This document shows positions 35,023 to 43,547 of a stretch of 64,000 nucleotides of DNA, piece after piece (within the stretch, counting starts at the first letter, position 1; the number at the start of each line of letters is the position of its first letter). The position numbers were made by a program, and so were the translations under genes. The notes beneath the pieces were generated by a model, which saw only the letters and a list, made by a program, of their open reading frames with translations, was not told where the DNA came from and did no database searches. Origin of the DNA: Candidatus Gastranaerophilales bacterium (lineage in GTDB: Bacteria > Cyanobacteriota > Vampirovibrionia > Gastranaerophilales > Gastranaerophilaceae); the NCBI GenBank assembly GCA_944327275.1, contig CALVHB010000011.1, forward strand, positions 36,458 to 100,457, written 5' to 3'.

Positions 35023-36111
35023 CTATTCTTTTGGTTGTATTTTTTTAGCATCAGCTATATCTGAATCGCTTGCTAAAACTTTTGTTCTTGCTTGTTCCAT
35101 ATCAATTTGTTTGTTTACAACAACTGTTTGGATAATTTGGATTACGTTGCTTGTTACTAAGTAAAGAAGAACACCTGCAGGTATCGGGATTATTACAAAA
35201 GTACCGATAATCATTATAGGCATAAATGTACCCATAGATTTTTGTATAGCTTCTTGAGTTGGATCAAGTTGAGAATTTTTCCCGTTTTGAGTTGCCATCA
35301 TGATTTTTTGAGATGCAAACATTGTAAGTGCAAATAGTGCGATTAAAACGAATACATCCCAGTGGAAAGATCTTGAAGCTACAACTGTAGGAACAGATGC
35401 TGCAAGGACACTACCTTGTTTTGTAAAAGTAATATTTTCAACTTCTTTGTTTGTCATGTCAGTAACTGCTATTTCAGCTTTTTCAATTTGGTCTAATTGA
35501 GCAAATTTTAAATTTAAGTAATCTAAATCAACTTTGAAATCGATATTTTCACCAGGTTTAAAATCTCCCTGAATTTCAATAGCTTTGTTTGGATTTTTTA
35601 TTTTTACATCATCAAGAGTTTCTGTAGGAAGGTACACTTTTGCAGTTTTACCCAAAGTGAAAGTATCGTTCTGTGATACTCCGAAAGTTCCGTCATAAGA
35701 ACGTCCGGCAGTAGCTCTTAAAGTAGTATCTAATCTGCTTAAGAATCCAAAAGATGTGTCTCCTGCAATTTGAATAAATTGAGGACTCATCAAAGCAGAA
35801 TATAACAAAATAAATATTGGCAATTGAATTAACAATGGAAGGCAGCCACCCATTGGGTTAAACTTATGTTCTTTATAGAATTCCATAAGTTTTTGCTGCA
35901 TTTTTTGCGGATCACTTTTATATCTGTCTTGAATTGCTTTAATTTTTGGCTGTAATGACTGCATCATTTTCATAGATCTCTGTTGAGATACATTCAATGG
36001 CCACATCGCTAATCTTATAACAATTGTTAATAATATAATTGCAAGTCCGTAATTCCCTACGACAGAAGCTAATGCTTTTAATGCTTCAATAGTTAAAGTT
36101 GTAAAATCCAA
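35023..36111 (-). CDS. yidC: Membrane protein insertase YidC, cyanobacterial-like layout
   Basis: 362 aa. The first membrane helix (about 18-38, with a conserved Arg in VIRLAMWPLN), MGGCLPLLIQLPIFILLYSAL and the C-terminal pair of helices (VFVLIALFALTMFASQKIM, FMPIMIIGTFVIIPIPAGVLLYLV) are the YidC/Oxa1/Alb3 core. Between the second and third core helices is a ~110-residue beta-rich insertion (about 125-235), as in cyanobacterial YidC, instead of the large N-terminal periplasmic domain of proteobacteria. queA follows after 10 nt. Confidence 0.93.
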   Translation of the reverse strand: MDFTTLTIEALKALASVVGNYGLAIILLTIVIRLAMWPLNVSQQRSMKMMQSLQPKIKAIQDRYKSDPQKMQQKLMEFYKEHKFNPMGGCLPLLIQLPIFILLYSALMSPQFIQIAGDTSFGFLSRLDTTLRATAGRSYDGTFGVSQNDTFTLGKTAKVYLPTETLDDVKIKNPNKAIEIQGDFKPGENIDFKVDLDYLNLKFAQLDQIEKAEIAVTDMTNKEVENITFTKQGSVLAASVPTVVASRSFHWDVFVLIALFALTMFASQKIMMATQNGKNSQLDPTQEAIQKSMGTFMPIMIIGTFVIIPIPAGVLLYLVTSNVIQIIQTVVVNKQIDMEQARTKVLASDSDIADAKKIQPKE

Positions 36112-36153
36112 TTTCCCTAATCCTCATTTAATAGTGTAAAATCTCTCTTTAAA

Positions 36154-36182
36154 AGTTTATTATAAAATAATATTGTAGTCAA
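36154..36182 (-). promoter_or_regulatory. Promoter of yidC-queA
   Basis: On the minus strand, TTGACT (36182-36177), 17 bp, TAAACT (36159-36154). It lies back to back with the tRNA-Pro promoter. Confidence 0.5.
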
Positions 36183-36207
36183 CTTTTGAATATTTAAAAT
36201 ATTTCTA

Positions 36208-36236
36208 TTGACATTAAATTTTGTTTTGTTTAGAAT
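36208..36236 (+). promoter_or_regulatory. Promoter of tRNA-Pro
   Basis: TTGACA (36208-36213, perfect), 17 bp, TAGAAT (36231-36236). The start is expected near 36243, giving about 28 nt of 5' precursor. Confidence 0.8.
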
Positions 36237-36270
36237 AGTAGATGTCGCTTGAGGGTGACAATGACCTCAT

Positions 36271-36347
36271 CGGGATGTGGCGCAGCTTGGTAGCGCACCT
36301 CGCTTGGGACGAGGGGGTCGCACGTTCAAATCGTGTCATCCCGACCA
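36271..36347 (+). tRNA. tRNA-Pro (anticodon UGG)
   Basis: Complete cloverleaf: acceptor CGGGATG with CATCCCG, D stem GCGC/GCGC, anticodon stem CCTCG/CGAGG with TGG at 36305-36307, T arm with TTCAAAT, and encoded ACCA at the 3' end. The first base is C, as is typical of bacterial tRNA-Pro. Confidence 0.95.
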
Positions 36348-36350
36348 TTT

Positions 36351-36378
36351 AAAAAGACCTGTCAAATCAGGTCTTTTT
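36351..36378 (+). terminator. Terminator of tRNA-Pro
   Basis: AAAAAGACCTG (36351-36361) pairs with CAGGTCTTTTT (36368-36378) around a 6-nt loop and is followed by more T. Confidence 0.85.
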
Positions 36379-36383
36379 TTTTA

Positions 36384-37196
36384 TTATTTGTTTTCTATAA
36401 AACTTTGTTTGGCCGCAACTCCAAGACCTAGACCGGCTATAACATATGTTAACCAGGCAAAGAAATAATTTCTTTTTAGAGGTGCAAGGTTTACAGTTTT
36501 TCCTAAAGTACCTTTTGCTGCTTTTAGTCCTCTTAATGATGCAAGGCCTTCTTCTATTATAGTAGGCAGAAAAGCTGAAAATCCGATTAAGCCTGCATTT
36601 CTTTCGATGAAATTAGGTTTGTTGTCTTCTCGTTTAAATGCACTGTTCAAAAGGACTAGAGCAGTTGGTACTGCAGCAACATAACCTCTTGACTTTTGTA
36701 AAAATCGCAAAAATTTTCCTTTGCTTGCATTGATAGCATGACCAAGCTCATGTAGAATTAAAGACGGTTTATTCTTAGGAGCAACTGCAAGTTTTAAGTT
36801 GTCTGCATAAAATGCATTTTCACCTCTAGCTACAGGCCCTAATGCTTCATGCAAATGTGCAGGGTATTTATTTATATTATTTTCATCAATTAAATCTACA
36901 TATACATCTAGTTTGTTATTATCTACCATGCTTTTGGCAGTTTTAATAATATTTTCTTTTGTAGTAAATTCTTTCCCTTGCATAAGTTTATTTCCGCACC
37001 ATTGAGATGCTTTTTGTAAAAACATCGCAAAGGCTTGCAAAAGACCTGCAGATACAAGAGTTTTTACAGCAGGGGAACTTTCTTGTCGTTCTTCTTGATA
37101 ATGCGCCTGAAAAGAAGGTCTATCGCATTTTTTTTGCAAAGAACAATAAGAATTTTGATTCGCTAAGTTATAATTGTTATAATCTACTACACGCAC
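36384..37196 (-). CDS. Putative membrane zinc metallopeptidase (HELGH)
   Basis: 270 aa. The zinc motif HELGH (residues 149-153) follows a beta strand (KPSLILHELGHAIN), and EEGLASLRG about 65 residues later could supply the third ligand (ExxA type). Hydrophobic segments around 45-60, 168-185, 200-218 and 245-265 suggest several membrane passes. The N-terminus lacks a signal peptide and carries a DRPSFQA motif shared with other lineage-specific proteins here. The substrate is unknown. Confidence 0.7.
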   Translation of the reverse strand: MRVVDYNNYNLANQNSYCSLQKKCDRPSFQAHYQEERQESSPAVKTLVSAGLLQAFAMFLQKASQWCGNKLMQGKEFTTKENIIKTAKSMVDNNKLDVYVDLIDENNINKYPAHLHEALGPVARGENAFYADNLKLAVAPKNKPSLILHELGHAINASKGKFLRFLQKSRGYVAAVPTALVLLNSAFKREDNKPNFIERNAGLIGFSAFLPTIIEEGLASLRGLKAAKGTLGKTVNLAPLKRNYFFAWLTYVIAGLGLGVAAKQSFIENK

Positions 37197-37229
37197 ATAT
37201 GTATTAAAACAAAAAATGCAAAATTTTTG

Positions 37230-37370
37230 CTAATTTTCTTCAATTTTGCTAAACATATCTTTACTTGCTCCGCAAAGAGGACATACCCAATCTTCTCCTA
37301 AATCATTGAATGGCGTTCCTTCTTCTGTTTCATCGTATATCCAAGAACAAATATCGCATTTGTATTTCAT
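37230..37370 (-). CDS. Rubredoxin
   Basis: 46 residues with the iron site CDIC (C5, C8) and CPLC (C30, C33) and the aromatic core W10, Y12 and W28, all typical. It carries electrons to oxygen- or peroxide-reducing enzymes such as rubrerythrin or superoxide reductase, as expected in an anaerobe. AAGGAG lies 7-8 nt before ATG. It is divergent from the thioesterase gene, and the two starts are only 34 nt apart. Confidence 0.94.
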   Translation of the reverse strand: MKYKCDICSWIYDETEEGTPFNDLGEDWVCPLCGASKDMFSKIEEN

Positions 37371-37389
37371 TTTTTATCTCCTTTTGTGT

Positions 37390-37395
37390 TATAAT
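37390..37395 (+). promoter_or_regulatory. Extended -10 close to the thioesterase start codon
   Basis: TGTTATAAT gives a perfect -10 with extended TG. ATG 37405 begins 9 nt after it, so the leader would be 0-3 nt. No ribosome site is present. Confidence 0.5.
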
Positions 37396-37404
37396 TATTC
37401 TGTT

Positions 37405-37830
37405 ATGAAAAATATATTTGAAACTAAAGTTTATTATTCTGATACTGACGCATATGGCGTTGTATGGCACGGCTCATATTTGAGATGGCTTGAGAAAGGT
37501 AGAGTTGATCTTTGTGATTCAATGGGATTAGATCTTGTAACTCTTAAAAATATGGATATTTTATTGCCGGTTACAAATATGAATGTTCGTTACAAAGCTT
37601 CTGCGAAACTTAATGACTTTGTTATTATTGAAACTTGGATAGAAAAATTCAATAGTCTGTCGGTTAATTTCAAGCAGGTAATTAAGTCTAAAGAAACTCA
37701 AAAAGTTTTTATTGAAGCTCAATTTGATGTAGTTGCCATAAATGAAGCGGGTAAATTGTATCGACGTTTGCCGGAATGTATTGTGCAAGCTTTTGAAAAG
37801 GATTCTGAAAAATGCCTGACATCCGTTTAA
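37405..37830 (+). CDS. Acyl-CoA thioesterase, hot-dog fold (YbgC/4HBT type)
   Basis: 141 aa. KVYYSDTDAYGVVWHGSYLRWLEKGR is the hot-dog motif with the catalytic aspartate (D13 in SDTDAYGVV) and the helix that follows. Hydrolyses acyl-CoA thioesters in the cytoplasm; its substrate cannot be read from the sequence. ATG 37405 fits the family length; in-frame codons back to 37246 are an overlap with the rubredoxin gene. It overlaps the next gene by 19 bases. Confidence 0.85.
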   Translation: MKNIFETKVYYSDTDAYGVVWHGSYLRWLEKGRVDLCDSMGLDLVTLKNMDILLPVTNMNVRYKASAKLNDFVIIETWIEKFNSLSVNFKQVIKSKETQKVFIEAQFDVVAINEAGKLYRRLPECIVQAFEKDSEKCLTSV

Positions 37831-38543
37831 ACAAATATATTGCATCTTCAGGACTTTGTTCAAGAAGAAAGGCTGATGAATTAATTGAACAGGGTTGTGT
37901 GAGTGTCAACGGAAAAGTTGTTAAGGAATTAGGATTTCTTGTAAAGCCTTCTGATAAGGTTTTTGTTAACAAGAATTTAGTCAGACCTGCAAAGCATGAA
38001 TACTACAGATTTTATAAACCGGCTGGTTATATCACAACTTGTGATGATGAAAAAGGACGTAAAACTATATATGATTTGCTTCCTGAGAATCTTTTGGGTT
38101 TAAAACCAGTAGGTAGACTTGATAAAGATTCGACTGGTCTTTTAATCCTTACAAATGATGGAGATTTAATTAATTCTCTGACTCATCCATCTGTTAAGGT
38201 TCCGAAAGTCTATCTTGTGTCTGTTGATTCTAAAGTTAACAGGCATGAACTTGAACAAATGGCTTGCGGTATAGAAATAGAACCCGGAAAAACTGCTTAT
38301 GCAGATATTCAGGTTTTAAATATGGATAATAAGAAAACTGAAATGCAGATTACTTTGTATCAGGGAATGAATAGACAAATTCGTAAGATGTTTGAATATT
38401 TCGGATATGAAGTAAAAACTTTAAAGAGAATTCAACATGCAACAATAAGAATTGACGGTCTTAAACGAGGGGAGTTTAAACCGATCAAACCTATTCAAAT
38501 AAGAGAATTGAAAAATTTTTTAAATAGGATTTCAAAAAAGTGA
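37812..38543 (+). CDS. RsuA/RluB-family pseudouridine synthase
   Basis: 243 aa: an N-terminal S4 RNA-binding domain (RLNKYIASSGLCSRRKADELI), then the catalytic domain with GRLDKDSTGLLILTNDG (the aspartate is in RLDKDS), and NRQIRKMFEYFGYEV near the C-terminus. It makes a pseudouridine in rRNA; the exact site (as RsuA, RluB, RluE or RluF) is not decided from sequence. It overlaps the thioesterase gene upstream and coaE downstream (GTGA). Confidence 0.9.
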   Translation: MPDIRLNKYIASSGLCSRRKADELIEQGCVSVNGKVVKELGFLVKPSDKVFVNKNLVRPAKHEYYRFYKPAGYITTCDDEKGRKTIYDLLPENLLGLKPVGRLDKDSTGLLILTNDGDLINSLTHPSVKVPKVYLVSVDSKVNRHELEQMACGIEIEPGKTAYADIQVLNMDNKKTEMQITLYQGMNRQIRKMFEYFGYEVKTLKRIQHATIRIDGLKRGEFKPIKPIQIRELKNFLNRISKK

Positions 38544-39121
38544 AAAAGTTTGCAGTCTGTGGAAATATTGCCTCCGGAAAAACTACTGTTCAAAAGTTTT
38601 TAGAATCTAAAAATTATAAGGTTTTGGATACCGATTCTGTTGCTCATGAGTTGTTGACTGTAAAAAATTCTAAGTTATATGAAAAATTTAAAAATTATGA
38701 TGTATTTTTCGATGGAGAATTTTCAAGAGAAAAAATGGGGCAGTTAATTTTCTCGGATTCAGTACTTCGTATAGAGCTTGAGAAAGTTATGCATCCACAG
38801 ATACGGGAAAAAATTTCAGAGTTTTTTGTTGAAAATTCTAATGAAGACTTTTTGTTTGTAGGTATTCCTCTTTTATTTGAAGCTAATATGCAGGATTTGT
38901 TTGATAAAATTATTTTTATTTATACAGATGATGAGTTAAGATTGCAAAGACTGATAAAAAGGAATAATTATACCAAAGAGCATGCAATTGCAAGGATTGA
39001 CTCTCAAATAAATCAGGATGAAAAAGTTAGACTATCTGATTATATAATTTATAACAATGGCGATATTTCAGATCTTGAAAAATCTGTTGAAAGTTTGTTA
39101 AAAAGGCTTAAACAGGAATAA
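38540..39121 (+). CDS. coaE: Dephospho-CoA kinase
   Basis: The last step of coenzyme A synthesis. The P-loop GNIASGKTTV is at residues 8-17, DTDSVAHELL is the conserved DxDxxAH block, and FVGIPLLFEANM is the substrate-binding segment. 193 aa is normal. The GTG start overlaps the preceding stop as GTGA, an arrangement of translational coupling. Confidence 0.93.
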   Translation: MKKFAVCGNIASGKTTVQKFLESKNYKVLDTDSVAHELLTVKNSKLYEKFKNYDVFFDGEFSREKMGQLIFSDSVLRIELEKVMHPQIREKISEFFVENSNEDFLFVGIPLLFEANMQDLFDKIIFIYTDDELRLQRLIKRNNYTKEHAIARIDSQINQDEKVRLSDYIIYNNGDISDLEKSVESLLKRLKQE

Positions 39122-39683
39122 ATACTCTAGCTCCTGCTCTTATATTATTTGTTATTCCGTCACTTGCAGCCTTCCCATTTCCAAGAGTTACTTCTACGTG
39201 ACCATCGTCACTACTATAATTTGCGACTCCGCGACCGTAGACGAGTATGCATCCCGGAGGTAGTTTAGATAAATCTAGGTTGGCAGTTGAAATTTCTTTA
39301 AAATTAGGATTTCGTGATAGTATGTCTGCATATTTGTAACCGCTGCCTCTTTCTCCATTTCCTAAACCATTTGCTTCCAGTGCAGTTCTTACATATCTTG
39401 CACAGTTCCCTGTAAAACCAACAGTATTTGCGGCAATTGTTTTTGCTAGTTTTTCTCCTTTTACGCTATTATAATTTTCTATTTTTGTGTAGTCTCCGCT
39501 TGGTTGCCAGCTTAATCCGCTTGGAATAGGGGTGTTATACATTAACATGTTATAAAGAGATTGAAAATATTGATTTGCATTGTAGTTGAAAACAGGGAAA
39601 TTAAACGAAGAAGGACTTGCAAAAGCAGATTGATTTTGCAAAGTCGGATTATTCCTAATGATATTAATGTTTACTAAACTCAA
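39108..39683 (-). CDS. CHAP-like cysteine peptidase/amidase domain protein
   Basis: 191 aa. The N-terminal ~65 residues are Asn-, Ser- and Phe-rich and not obviously a signal peptide. The C-terminal part has C94 in GNCARYVRTAL, the typical CHAP/NlpC start of a helix, and H162 in DDGHVEVTLGNGK, followed by a strand. Such domains cut peptidoglycan cross-links or peptide amides. It is convergent with coaE, overlapping by 14 bases. The export route is not evident. Confidence 0.7.
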   Translation of the reverse strand: MSLVNINIIRNNPTLQNQSAFASPSSFNFPVFNYNANQYFQSLYNMLMYNTPIPSGLSWQPSGDYTKIENYNSVKGEKLAKTIAANTVGFTGNCARYVRTALEANGLGNGERGSGYKYADILSRNPNFKEISTANLDLSKLPPGCILVYGRGVANYSSDDGHVEVTLGNGKAASDGITNNIRAGARVFIPV

Positions 39684-39816
39684 AATATTTCCCTTTATAT
39701 TTTCCCCGTTATATATATAAAGGATTTAGAAATTAAAAAATTGCTAAATGTAAAAGTTTGTTAAAATAATTAAAGAGTTTCCCAATAATTTCCGATATTT
39801 CCCATAGAGGTTAGTT

Positions 39817-41268
39817 ATGTTTGATAATATTTATACATCGTATGATGATGCTGAATATATTATTACATCTTTTAATGCGAAAAAAATAATTAAGCTTTTA
39901 GAAAAACGCATTTTAGATGGGCAGGAAACTGCTCAAAATTACGCTTTTTTAGCTAATGCATATTATGCTCGAAATGATAAATTAAAAGCTATAAAGTATG
40001 CATTAAAGGCAAAACAAATTGATGAAAATTATTATTATGCAGATCATATTATTGCGCTGATATATATTGAAGAAGAAAATATATATAAAGCAGAAAAATA
40101 TCTTGAGAATTTAATTGATAAATCCCCTGAGGATTACTATTTAACTTATTACGTTGGAGCATTTCTATATTACATAAAAGGAGAACCTGATATTGCAAAA
40201 AAATATTCAGATAAATTTTTGCAATTAAGTACTGAAAATCCTAATTATTTATTTTTGAGGACTTACATATATTTCTTTGTTCAGGATTACAAAAGTATTT
40301 TGAAATACTCAAAATCTACAATACGTAAAATATTTGGAAATATTGAGTATTTGTTGATTGAATTGCTATTAGTAATTATCTCATTGTTAAATTTATTGTT
40401 AAAAAATGAAACTGGTTTAAACTTATTATCAATATTTGTATTTCTTTTAGTGCCTAAAGAGGACGCTTATTCTTATCTTGCGGAAATCAGTCTGTCTAAT
40501 GATAAGCCTAAAAAAGCTTTACGTTTTTTAGAAAAAGCTTGTAAAATTAATCCTAGCTTTCGTTATTTTATTCATATGGCAGAAATTTATGTTTCACTTG
40601 AAGAATATGATAAAGCAATAAAAATATATAATGATGTTCTGGAAGAAGATAGTACATATACTCAATGTTATATTTCTTTAGCGAACATTTATCTGATAAA
40701 AGGTGATTACAAATTAGCTTTGGAATTTGCAAATAAAGCTATTCTAAATAATAGTAATTTAGAAGATGCCTATTTTAAAAAATTTGCAATATTAAAGGAT
40801 TTGGGAGAGTTTGAAAAAGCTCTTGATATTTTGCTAAAGATAGAAGAGGAATTCCCTCAGAGCAGTAATTTAAATTACTATTTTTACTTGATATATAGTG
40901 ATTTGAATGATTTTAAAAATGCTTTGAAACATATAAATAAACAATTAATGTTAGATAGAACTGCATTTTTTTATCGAGAAAAAACAGTATTACTTTATAG
41001 AAACGGATATTTTGATGAAGCGATAAATACAGCTCAGAGAACTCTTGAATTTGGAGAAGATGGTAATCTTTATTATTGGCTTGCTTGTTCTTATGAAGCA
41101 AAGGAAGAATATTCTGATGCTCTTAAATGTATAAATAAATCAATTCTGCTTGGAGAAAATGATGCGTGGACATTTTTGCATAAATCAAATATACTAGCTT
41201 CCTTAGGGAAAAATAAGGAAGCTGAAATTGCATACAAAAAAGCTTTAGAACTGGGATATAAAGAGTAA
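39817..41268 (+). CDS. TPR-repeat protein with a central membrane-like segment
   Basis: 483 aa. At least seven tetratricopeptide repeats can be read (for example YAFLANAYYARNDKLKAIKYALKA and CYISLANIYLIKGDYKLALEFANKA). A hydrophobic block around residues 180-215 (EYLLIELLLVIISLLNLLL) interrupts them and could be a membrane helix. AGAGG lies 7-8 nt before ATG. TPR proteins are usually scaffolds for protein complexes; the partner is unknown. Confidence 0.8.
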   Translation: MFDNIYTSYDDAEYIITSFNAKKIIKLLEKRILDGQETAQNYAFLANAYYARNDKLKAIKYALKAKQIDENYYYADHIIALIYIEEENIYKAEKYLENLIDKSPEDYYLTYYVGAFLYYIKGEPDIAKKYSDKFLQLSTENPNYLFLRTYIYFFVQDYKSILKYSKSTIRKIFGNIEYLLIELLLVIISLLNLLLKNETGLNLLSIFVFLLVPKEDAYSYLAEISLSNDKPKKALRFLEKACKINPSFRYFIHMAEIYVSLEEYDKAIKIYNDVLEEDSTYTQCYISLANIYLIKGDYKLALEFANKAILNNSNLEDAYFKKFAILKDLGEFEKALDILLKIEEEFPQSSNLNYYFYLIYSDLNDFKNALKHINKQLMLDRTAFFYREKTVLLYRNGYFDEAINTAQRTLEFGEDGNLYYWLACSYEAKEEYSDALKCINKSILLGENDAWTFLHKSNILASLGKNKEAEIAYKKALELGYKE

Positions 41269-41275
41269 GTAGAAA

Positions 41276-41599
41276 CTACAATTTTATAAAACAAGCTTCA
41301 GCTTTTCCCATATCTACCATATCAAAAGGTTTGTCTAAATCTTCAGTATTCTCAAAATCACAAGATTCAAGATTAAACACTTTTTCGATTTGGATATCTC
41401 CGTTGAATAAATAAAATTTATTTACATTTTTCATGTATAATCCAAAGAATTGCCCTTTTTGTAAATGTTCAAGAAAGTCTTTTTTTATTTTATTTTTAGA
41501 AAAACCGTCAAAAGTATAATCCTTTACAAGTTCATTATTTGCTTTAATTGTTTCCAACAAAACGTAAGGCTCTATCCATTTTTTTATAATTTGATTCAT
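41276..41599 (-). CDS. Hypothetical small protein downstream of the MsbA-like gene
   Basis: 107 residues with no signal peptide, membrane helix or catalytic motif. Mixed alpha/beta, rich in Phe, Asn and Asp. It follows the ABC transporter gene after 1 nt, so both are probably translated from one message. Family not recognised. Confidence 0.6.
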   Translation of the reverse strand: MNQIIKKWIEPYVLLETIKANNELVKDYTFDGFSKNKIKKDFLEHLQKGQFFGLYMKNVNKFYLFNGDIQIEKVFNLESCDFENTEDLDKPFDMVDMGKAEACFIKL

Positions 41600-41600
41600 T

Positions 41601-43436
41601 TTATGCCTCTACTGCTTCTTCTTGTTTTTTGAACTGCATCTCATAAAGGTGTTTGTATTTACCATTTTCTATCTGCATAAGCTGTTCATGTGTTCCAAGT
41701 TCTGCTAGTTCTCCTTCATTTATGACAGCAATTCTATCAGCATTTTTGATTGTAGATAGTCTATGTGCAATTACAAATACTGTCTTGTTTTGAATTAAAT
41801 TATCAAGTGCTTTTTGAACAATTGCTTCAGATTTATTATCCAGTGCGGAAGTTGCTTCATCAAGGATAACTATAGGAGCATCTTTTAGCATTGCTCTGGC
41901 AATAGCTACACGTTGTCTTTGACCTCCGGATAAAGTAGTACCTCTTTCTCCTACGAAAGTATCAAGCCCTTTTTCAAGAGTACTTGCAAATTCGTCCAAA
42001 TGAGCCATTCTTACGACTCTTTCAATATCTTCTTCACTGGCATGTTCGTTACCCATTAGGATATTTTCTTTTATAGTACCGGTGAACAAGAAGTTATCTT
42101 GAAATACAAACGAGATCTGGTTTCTTAGAGATTCAAGACTGAAGTTTTTAATATTTATTCCATCAAATTCAATGGCTCCTGATGTAACATCATAAAATCT
42201 AGGGAGTAAGCTTACTACTGTACTTTTTCCGCCTCCAGAGTTTCCTACAAGAGCAATTGTTTCATTTTTTCTTACATCAAGATTGAAATTTTTCAACACA
42301 GGAGTATTAGGTTCGTATTCAAAATATACGTTTTTGAAACATATTGAATTATTAAGCCCAGTAAGTTGAACCGGATTTTCAGGAGATTTAATTTGAGGTT
42401 CAATTTCAAATAATTCAAATACACGACCCATTGCGACGAATACACCTTGCAAGTTTGTAAGTGTATTACCTAAAGTTTTTGTAGGTTTGTACAATAGCAA
42501 TAAAGAAGTTACGAATGATGCAAAGCTTCCTGCAGTCATATCACCTGACAATATCAAGTGGTTGCCGTATGCCATAACAAGAGCTATTCCTATAGAACAT
42601 ACAAAATACATAATCGGGGACATCCAGCCTACTCTTTTTGTTAAAGACATAGCAAGGTGGAATTGTTCATGTACTTGATTTTCAAATTTTTCATTTTGAT
42701 CTTTTTGTAAGTTGTAAGCTGTAATGATTTTATTTCCAGCAAATGTTTCATTGAAGTTTGTTGTCATGTTGCCGCCTACAACCATTGTGGCATTTGAAAC
42801 TTTCTTAATTCTTTTTCTAATAAGAGTTACAGGTGTAATTGCTATTGCCATAATGGTTACACCGATAATAGCAAGTTTCCAAGAGTTGTATAGTAAAACT
42901 GCAACCAGACCAATTAAGCCAAAAAACGTAGCAATAAAAGACTTAAGCATTTCAATAATATTTTTAGAAGCAGTATCAGGATCAGATAAGAATCTTGTTA
43001 ATACAAGTCCGGATGAATTTACATCAAAAAATTGCGGATCCATTAGAGTAAGTCTTTTAAATAAATCTATCTTTAAAGAGTTTGAAATTTTTAGTCCTGT
43101 CCAATCTGTCAGGTAATTGCTAACATATTTAAGCACTCCTTGGAACAGGGCAAAAGCAACTATACCAAAAGGTATAATTGCTGCTAACCATGCTTGTGAG
43201 TGAACGGTTATTCCAAAAAACGTCCAAGTATGATTAGGGTCTCCATTAACTACAAAGTCTAAGTATGGTTTTAAAGAAAGAGCCACAACACCATCTAGTA
43301 ATCCCAAAGGAATTGCGATGATAAGATTTATGATTGCTCTACCCATGACAGGTTTTATGTATGGGTATATTTTATTCAACAAATATCCATACTTAAATGC
43401 ATCCTTAGATACTGTATTTTGTAGTCTATATTCCAT
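41601..43436 (-). CDS. MsbA-like ABC transporter (lipid A / lipid exporter type)
   Basis: 611 aa, a half-transporter with six membrane helices (about 30-330) fused to a nucleotide-binding domain: Walker A VGNSGGGKST, signature TLSGGQRQRVAIARAM, Walker B IVILDEATSALD and an H-loop IAHRLSTI. The order and length match the MsbA class, which flips lipid A or other lipids across the inner membrane. With LpxK at 30670, lipid export is a likely role, but a multidrug function is not excluded. Confidence 0.88.
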   Translation of the reverse strand: MEYRLQNTVSKDAFKYGYLLNKIYPYIKPVMGRAIINLIIAIPLGLLDGVVALSLKPYLDFVVNGDPNHTWTFFGITVHSQAWLAAIIPFGIVAFALFQGVLKYVSNYLTDWTGLKISNSLKIDLFKRLTLMDPQFFDVNSSGLVLTRFLSDPDTASKNIIEMLKSFIATFFGLIGLVAVLLYNSWKLAIIGVTIMAIAITPVTLIRKRIKKVSNATMVVGGNMTTNFNETFAGNKIITAYNLQKDQNEKFENQVHEQFHLAMSLTKRVGWMSPIMYFVCSIGIALVMAYGNHLILSGDMTAGSFASFVTSLLLLYKPTKTLGNTLTNLQGVFVAMGRVFELFEIEPQIKSPENPVQLTGLNNSICFKNVYFEYEPNTPVLKNFNLDVRKNETIALVGNSGGGKSTVVSLLPRFYDVTSGAIEFDGINIKNFSLESLRNQISFVFQDNFLFTGTIKENILMGNEHASEEDIERVVRMAHLDEFASTLEKGLDTFVGERGTTLSGGQRQRVAIARAMLKDAPIVILDEATSALDNKSEAIVQKALDNLIQNKTVFVIAHRLSTIKNADRIAVINEGELAELGTHEQLMQIENGKYKHLYEMQFKKQEEAVEA

Positions 43437-43547
43437 GAATTTATTATCCCTCTCTTGTTTATGATTGCTTTTTTATACAATTACATTATCTCATGAAAAA
43501 ATTTTTTGTGTTATCCTGAATGTAAGTAAGTATTAAGAGGAGAAATG

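Noticed and set aside
35013..35051. Longer QueA start at 35051
   Set aside because: It lies inside yidC and adds a basic, Trp-containing tail not typical of QueA; TTG 35012 has AGGTGG 6 nt upstream.
37246..37404. Upstream in-frame extension of the thioesterase gene
   Set aside because: It overlaps the rubredoxin gene on the other strand and lengthens a hot-dog protein of normal size; ATG 37405 follows a clear extended -10.
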